A DNA stretch of 64,000 bases from Amycolatopsis sp. 195334CR (lineage in GTDB: Bacteria; Actinomycetota; Actinomycetes; Mycobacteriales; Pseudonocardiaceae). The notes beneath the pieces are model-generated. The model searched no databases. It worked only from the letters and a program-made list of their open reading frames with translations, and was not told where the DNA came from. The translations under genes were made by a program, and so were the position numbers. Within the stretch, counting starts at the first letter, position 1, and each line of letters opens with the position of its first letter. The DNA is taken from NCBI RefSeq assembly GCF_017309385.1, contig NZ_JAFJMJ010000001.1:4766411-4830410 (forward strand). Reading direction: 5' to 3'. Shown here piece after piece: positions 62,066-64,000 of the stretch.

Positions 62066-62545
62066 TCAGAGCGCGGGGAGAACCGCCACGCCGTCTTCGT
62101 CGGCGTAGAGCTGGTCCCCCGGCGTGAAGGTGATGCCGCCGAAGGTGACCGGGGTGTCCACCGCACCGGCGCCGGTTTTGGCGCTCTTGCGCGGGTTCGT
62201 GCCCAGCGCCTTGATGCCGAGCGGCAGCTCCGCGAGCACCGCGCTGTCGCGCACCGCGCCGTTGACCACCAGCCCCGCCCAGCCGTTCTCCACCGCCGAG
62301 CCCGCGATCAGGTCGCCGGTCAGCGCGGTGTGCAGGGAACCGCCGCCGTCGATCACCAGCACCGCGCCCCCGCCCGGCGTGCGCAGCAGCTCGCGCACCA
62401 GGCCGTTGTCCTGGTTGCAGGCCACGGTCCGCACCGGGCCGGAAAACCGCCGGTGCCCGCCGAATTCGCGGAACTGCGTGTCACAAACGAGCAGCCGCTC
62501 GCCGTGTTCGTCGACCAGGTCGGCGGTGCTGAAGTTCTTGCTCAC
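62066..62545 (-). CDS. RraA-like protein/HMG aldolase family
   Basis: The protein has 159 residues from a GTG at 62545. [17 protein letters not shown] at the start, [20 protein letters not shown] and AVRDS supply the conserved Gly, Asn and Arg-Asp of the RraA/4-hydroxy-4-methyl-2-oxoglutarate aldolase fold. Some members regulate RNase E and others cleave oxo-acids. A class II aldolase role fits the intact RD motif, but sequence alone does not decide. Confidence 0.88.
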   Translation of the reverse strand: MSKNFSTADLVDEHGERLLVCDTQFREFGGHRRFSGPVRTVACNQDNGLVRELLRTPGGGAVLVIDGGGSLHTALTGDLIAGSAVENGWAGLVVNGAVRDSAVLAELPLGIKALGTNPRKSAKTGAGAVDTPVTFGGITFTPGDQLYADEDGVAVLPAL

Positions 62546-62614
62546 GGGCGACGCGGCCTTTCTTCGCGAAGTCTGGGAGAACACGCCCAGTTTGCGCTAC
62601 GGTACTCGCTGCTG

Positions 62615-62635
62615 ACATCGCGCCCGGCGCGATGT
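62615..62635. promoter_or_regulatory. Palindrome between RraA-like and CvnA-like genes
   Basis: ACATCGCGCC and GGCGCGATGT are perfect arms around one base. It lies in the divergent 254-base gap, where it may be an operator. Nothing else is recognised in that gap. Confidence 0.5.
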
Positions 62636-62799
62636 GACGTCCGTCCCCGCCGTTGTGGAGCTGCGCACATGCCGTCCTGTCCCGGGCCTGTCCGAACGCC
62701 CATCGCCCGGCAGCGCGGTCGTGGTCCCGGCGCGGACCCCCTGGTCGCGATCGCCTAACCGGCCGGCCTTTCCCCCGCCCGGCCGACCGTGAGGATTTC

Positions 62800-63996
62800 A
62801 TGGAATACCCCTTGCTGCTGGCAGGCTTGAGCTGCCTGCTGTTGCTCGCCATCGTGCTCGCCGTGCTGTTGCTCCGGCAGCGCAACGTCACCGCCGCCGT
62901 CGGCCGGTACCGCGACGCCGCGGTCGCCGAGCTGAACGCGCGGGAAGCCGAGGAACGGCACCTGCGCGAGGTGCGGCTCCCGGCGGTCGCGGAATCGCTG
63001 GCGAACCCGTCGGTGAGCGTGCCCGGTCCCTTGCGGGACAACGGTCACGACCCGCACCGCGCGGTGCTCGACACGATCACCGAACTGCTCGGCCAGACCC
63101 GCCGCGACTCCGCCGATTCCGCCGCCGCGACCCTGCGCGCGATGATGCGCACGGTGCAGAACCTCGCCGGTGAGCAGCAGGTGCTGATCTCGGCGATGGA
63201 GGACCGGCACGACGACCCGTCGGTGCTCGACGGCCTGCTCGGCCTCGACCACGCGAACTCGCAGCTGGGCCGCCGCGCCCAGGCGACCGCGGTGCTCTGC
63301 GGTTCGTGGCCCGGTCTGCAGCGGTCCGCCGCGACGCTGACCGACGTGGTCCGCGGCGCCACCGGCCGCATCCGCGACTACGCGCGCGTCCAGATCCCCG
63401 CGCCGTCGGACACCGCCGTGGTCAGCCAGGCGGTAGAGCCGGTGGTGCTCGCGGTGGCCGAGCTGCTGGACAACGGCGCCCGCCACTCCCAGCCCGGCTC
63501 CCCGGTGCAGGTGACTTTCCAGCAGGCGCACAACGGCCTGGCCATCATCATCGACGACGCCGGCGTCGGCATGACCGTGGAAGCGGTGCAGCGCGCGGCC
63601 TGGCTGCTCGGCGGCCACGGCGGGCAGGACATCGCCTCGCTCGGCGTGCCGCCGCGCATCGGGTTCGCGGTGATCGGCGCGCTCGCCAACCGGTACGGCT
63701 TCCGCGTCTCGGTGGACACCCGCTCGCCCTACGGCGGTGTGCGGGCCGTGTTGTTCCTGCCGACCGAACTGCTCACCCGGATCACCACCCCGAGCCCCGC
63801 CCCGGCCGTGATCGCCACACCCCCGGCCCCGCGCACCGAAACCCCCGCCGTGACCACTGAACCCGCCCGACCGGCCGAACCGGTCCCCGCGAAGGCACCG
63901 GACCTGGGCACCACCGCCCACGGCCTGCCCCGGCGCCGCCGCCGCACCCCCGCCGCCGCCGCGTCCTCGGCCCCCCCGGAGAGCGGGAAGGCGTAG
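62800..63996 (+). CDS. CvnA-like membrane histidine-kinase-type ATPase
   Basis: The protein has 398 residues. One N-terminal membrane helix is followed by a coiled helical region with AEERHLREVRLPAVAES. The GHKL ATPase core has AELLDNGARHSQPGSP (N box), IDDAGVGM (G1) and RIGFAVIGALANRYGF. The tail is Pro/Ala/Arg-rich. Such proteins open conservon operons (cvnABCD) that signal through a roadblock protein, a DUF742 protein and a small GTPase. The stop overlaps a GTG of the next gene. The phosphoacceptor His is not clear. Confidence 0.85.
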   Translation: MEYPLLLAGLSCLLLLAIVLAVLLLRQRNVTAAVGRYRDAAVAELNAREAEERHLREVRLPAVAESLANPSVSVPGPLRDNGHDPHRAVLDTITELLGQTRRDSADSAAATLRAMMRTVQNLAGEQQVLISAMEDRHDDPSVLDGLLGLDHANSQLGRRAQATAVLCGSWPGLQRSAATLTDVVRGATGRIRDYARVQIPAPSDTAVVSQAVEPVVLAVAELLDNGARHSQPGSPVQVTFQQAHNGLAIIIDDAGVGMTVEAVQRAAWLLGGHGGQDIASLGVPPRIGFAVIGALANRYGFRVSVDTRSPYGGVRAVLFLPTELLTRITTPSPAPAVIATPPAPRTETPAVTTEPARPAEPVPAKAPDLGTTAHGLPRRRRRTPAAAASSAPPESGKA

Positions 63997-64000
63997 TGGA
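63996..64000 (+). CDS. Start of the next gene, probably conservon cvnB
   Basis: A GTG overlapping the CvnA-like stop (TAGTGGA) begins an open frame that leaves the window after five bases. By analogy with conservons, a roadblock/LC7 protein is expected. Confidence 0.35.

Overview
The window is very G+C-rich, densely coded DNA. It carries actinobacterial hallmarks: an AfsR/SARP regulator, an ECF42 sigma factor with a YCII partner, a DUF4232 lipoprotein, a CYP105-like P450 with a 3Fe-4S ferredoxin, and a conservon-type kinase at the right edge. GTG and TTG starts and 4-base start/stop overlaps are common. A Pseudonocardiaceae member, perhaps Amycolatopsis, is my best inference. It is not proven. 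No rRNA, tRNA, CRISPR array, phage or insertion sequence was seen.

Layout. 1-5.4 kb: 3'-truncated sensor kinase, AfsR-like regulator coupled to an isocitrate-lyase/PEP-mutase-like enzyme, and an orphan ATP synthase c subunit. 5.4-14.3 kb: small enzyme/regulator pairs, a cutinase-like secreted esterase, YbdK-type ligase, quinone oxidoreductase, argG, and a decayed TetR/membrane-protein remnant. 14.3-20.5 kb: a GT39 membrane transferase, then an operon of CoA transferase, CitE-like lyase, DctM-type permease and a small membrane protein, opposite a GntR regulator, which looks like an organic-diacid uptake and cleavage pathway. 20.5-25.3 kb: FMN reductase plus LLM monooxygenase, MetE-like protein, MFS pump and MarR. 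25.3-34 kb: a repeat-rich gap, then a six-gene operon (TetR, ferredoxin, ferredoxin reductase, P450, Baeyer-Villiger monooxygenase, beta-propeller protein), followed by a paralogous TetR next to an MFS exporter. 36-44.7 kb: an editing-domain-less threonyl-tRNA synthetase behind a Thr-rich leader peptide and terminator hairpin, preceded by an apparent YCII-ECF42-glycosyltransferase-phosphotransferase operon, and a hydrolase sharing the same promoter motif. 44.7-47.6 kb: a FecBCD-type metallophore uptake operon with a Zur-like site. 47.6-64 kb: hydrolases, regulator/enzyme pairs with clear palindromic operators, a fused double alpha/beta hydrolase, an S9 peptidase, an iodotyrosine-deiodinase-like flavoprotein, a secreted phospholipase A2, an RraA-like aldolase and a CvnA-like kinase.

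Three things stand out. First, a predicted ribosome-mediated attenuator governs the second ThrRS. Second, a P450/BVMO/propeller operon resembles camphor-type catabolism, and its regulator and operator are duplicated next to an efflux pump. Third, several short palindromes recur far more than expected, notably GTCCANNNTGGAC, often through rare synonymous codons inside genes.
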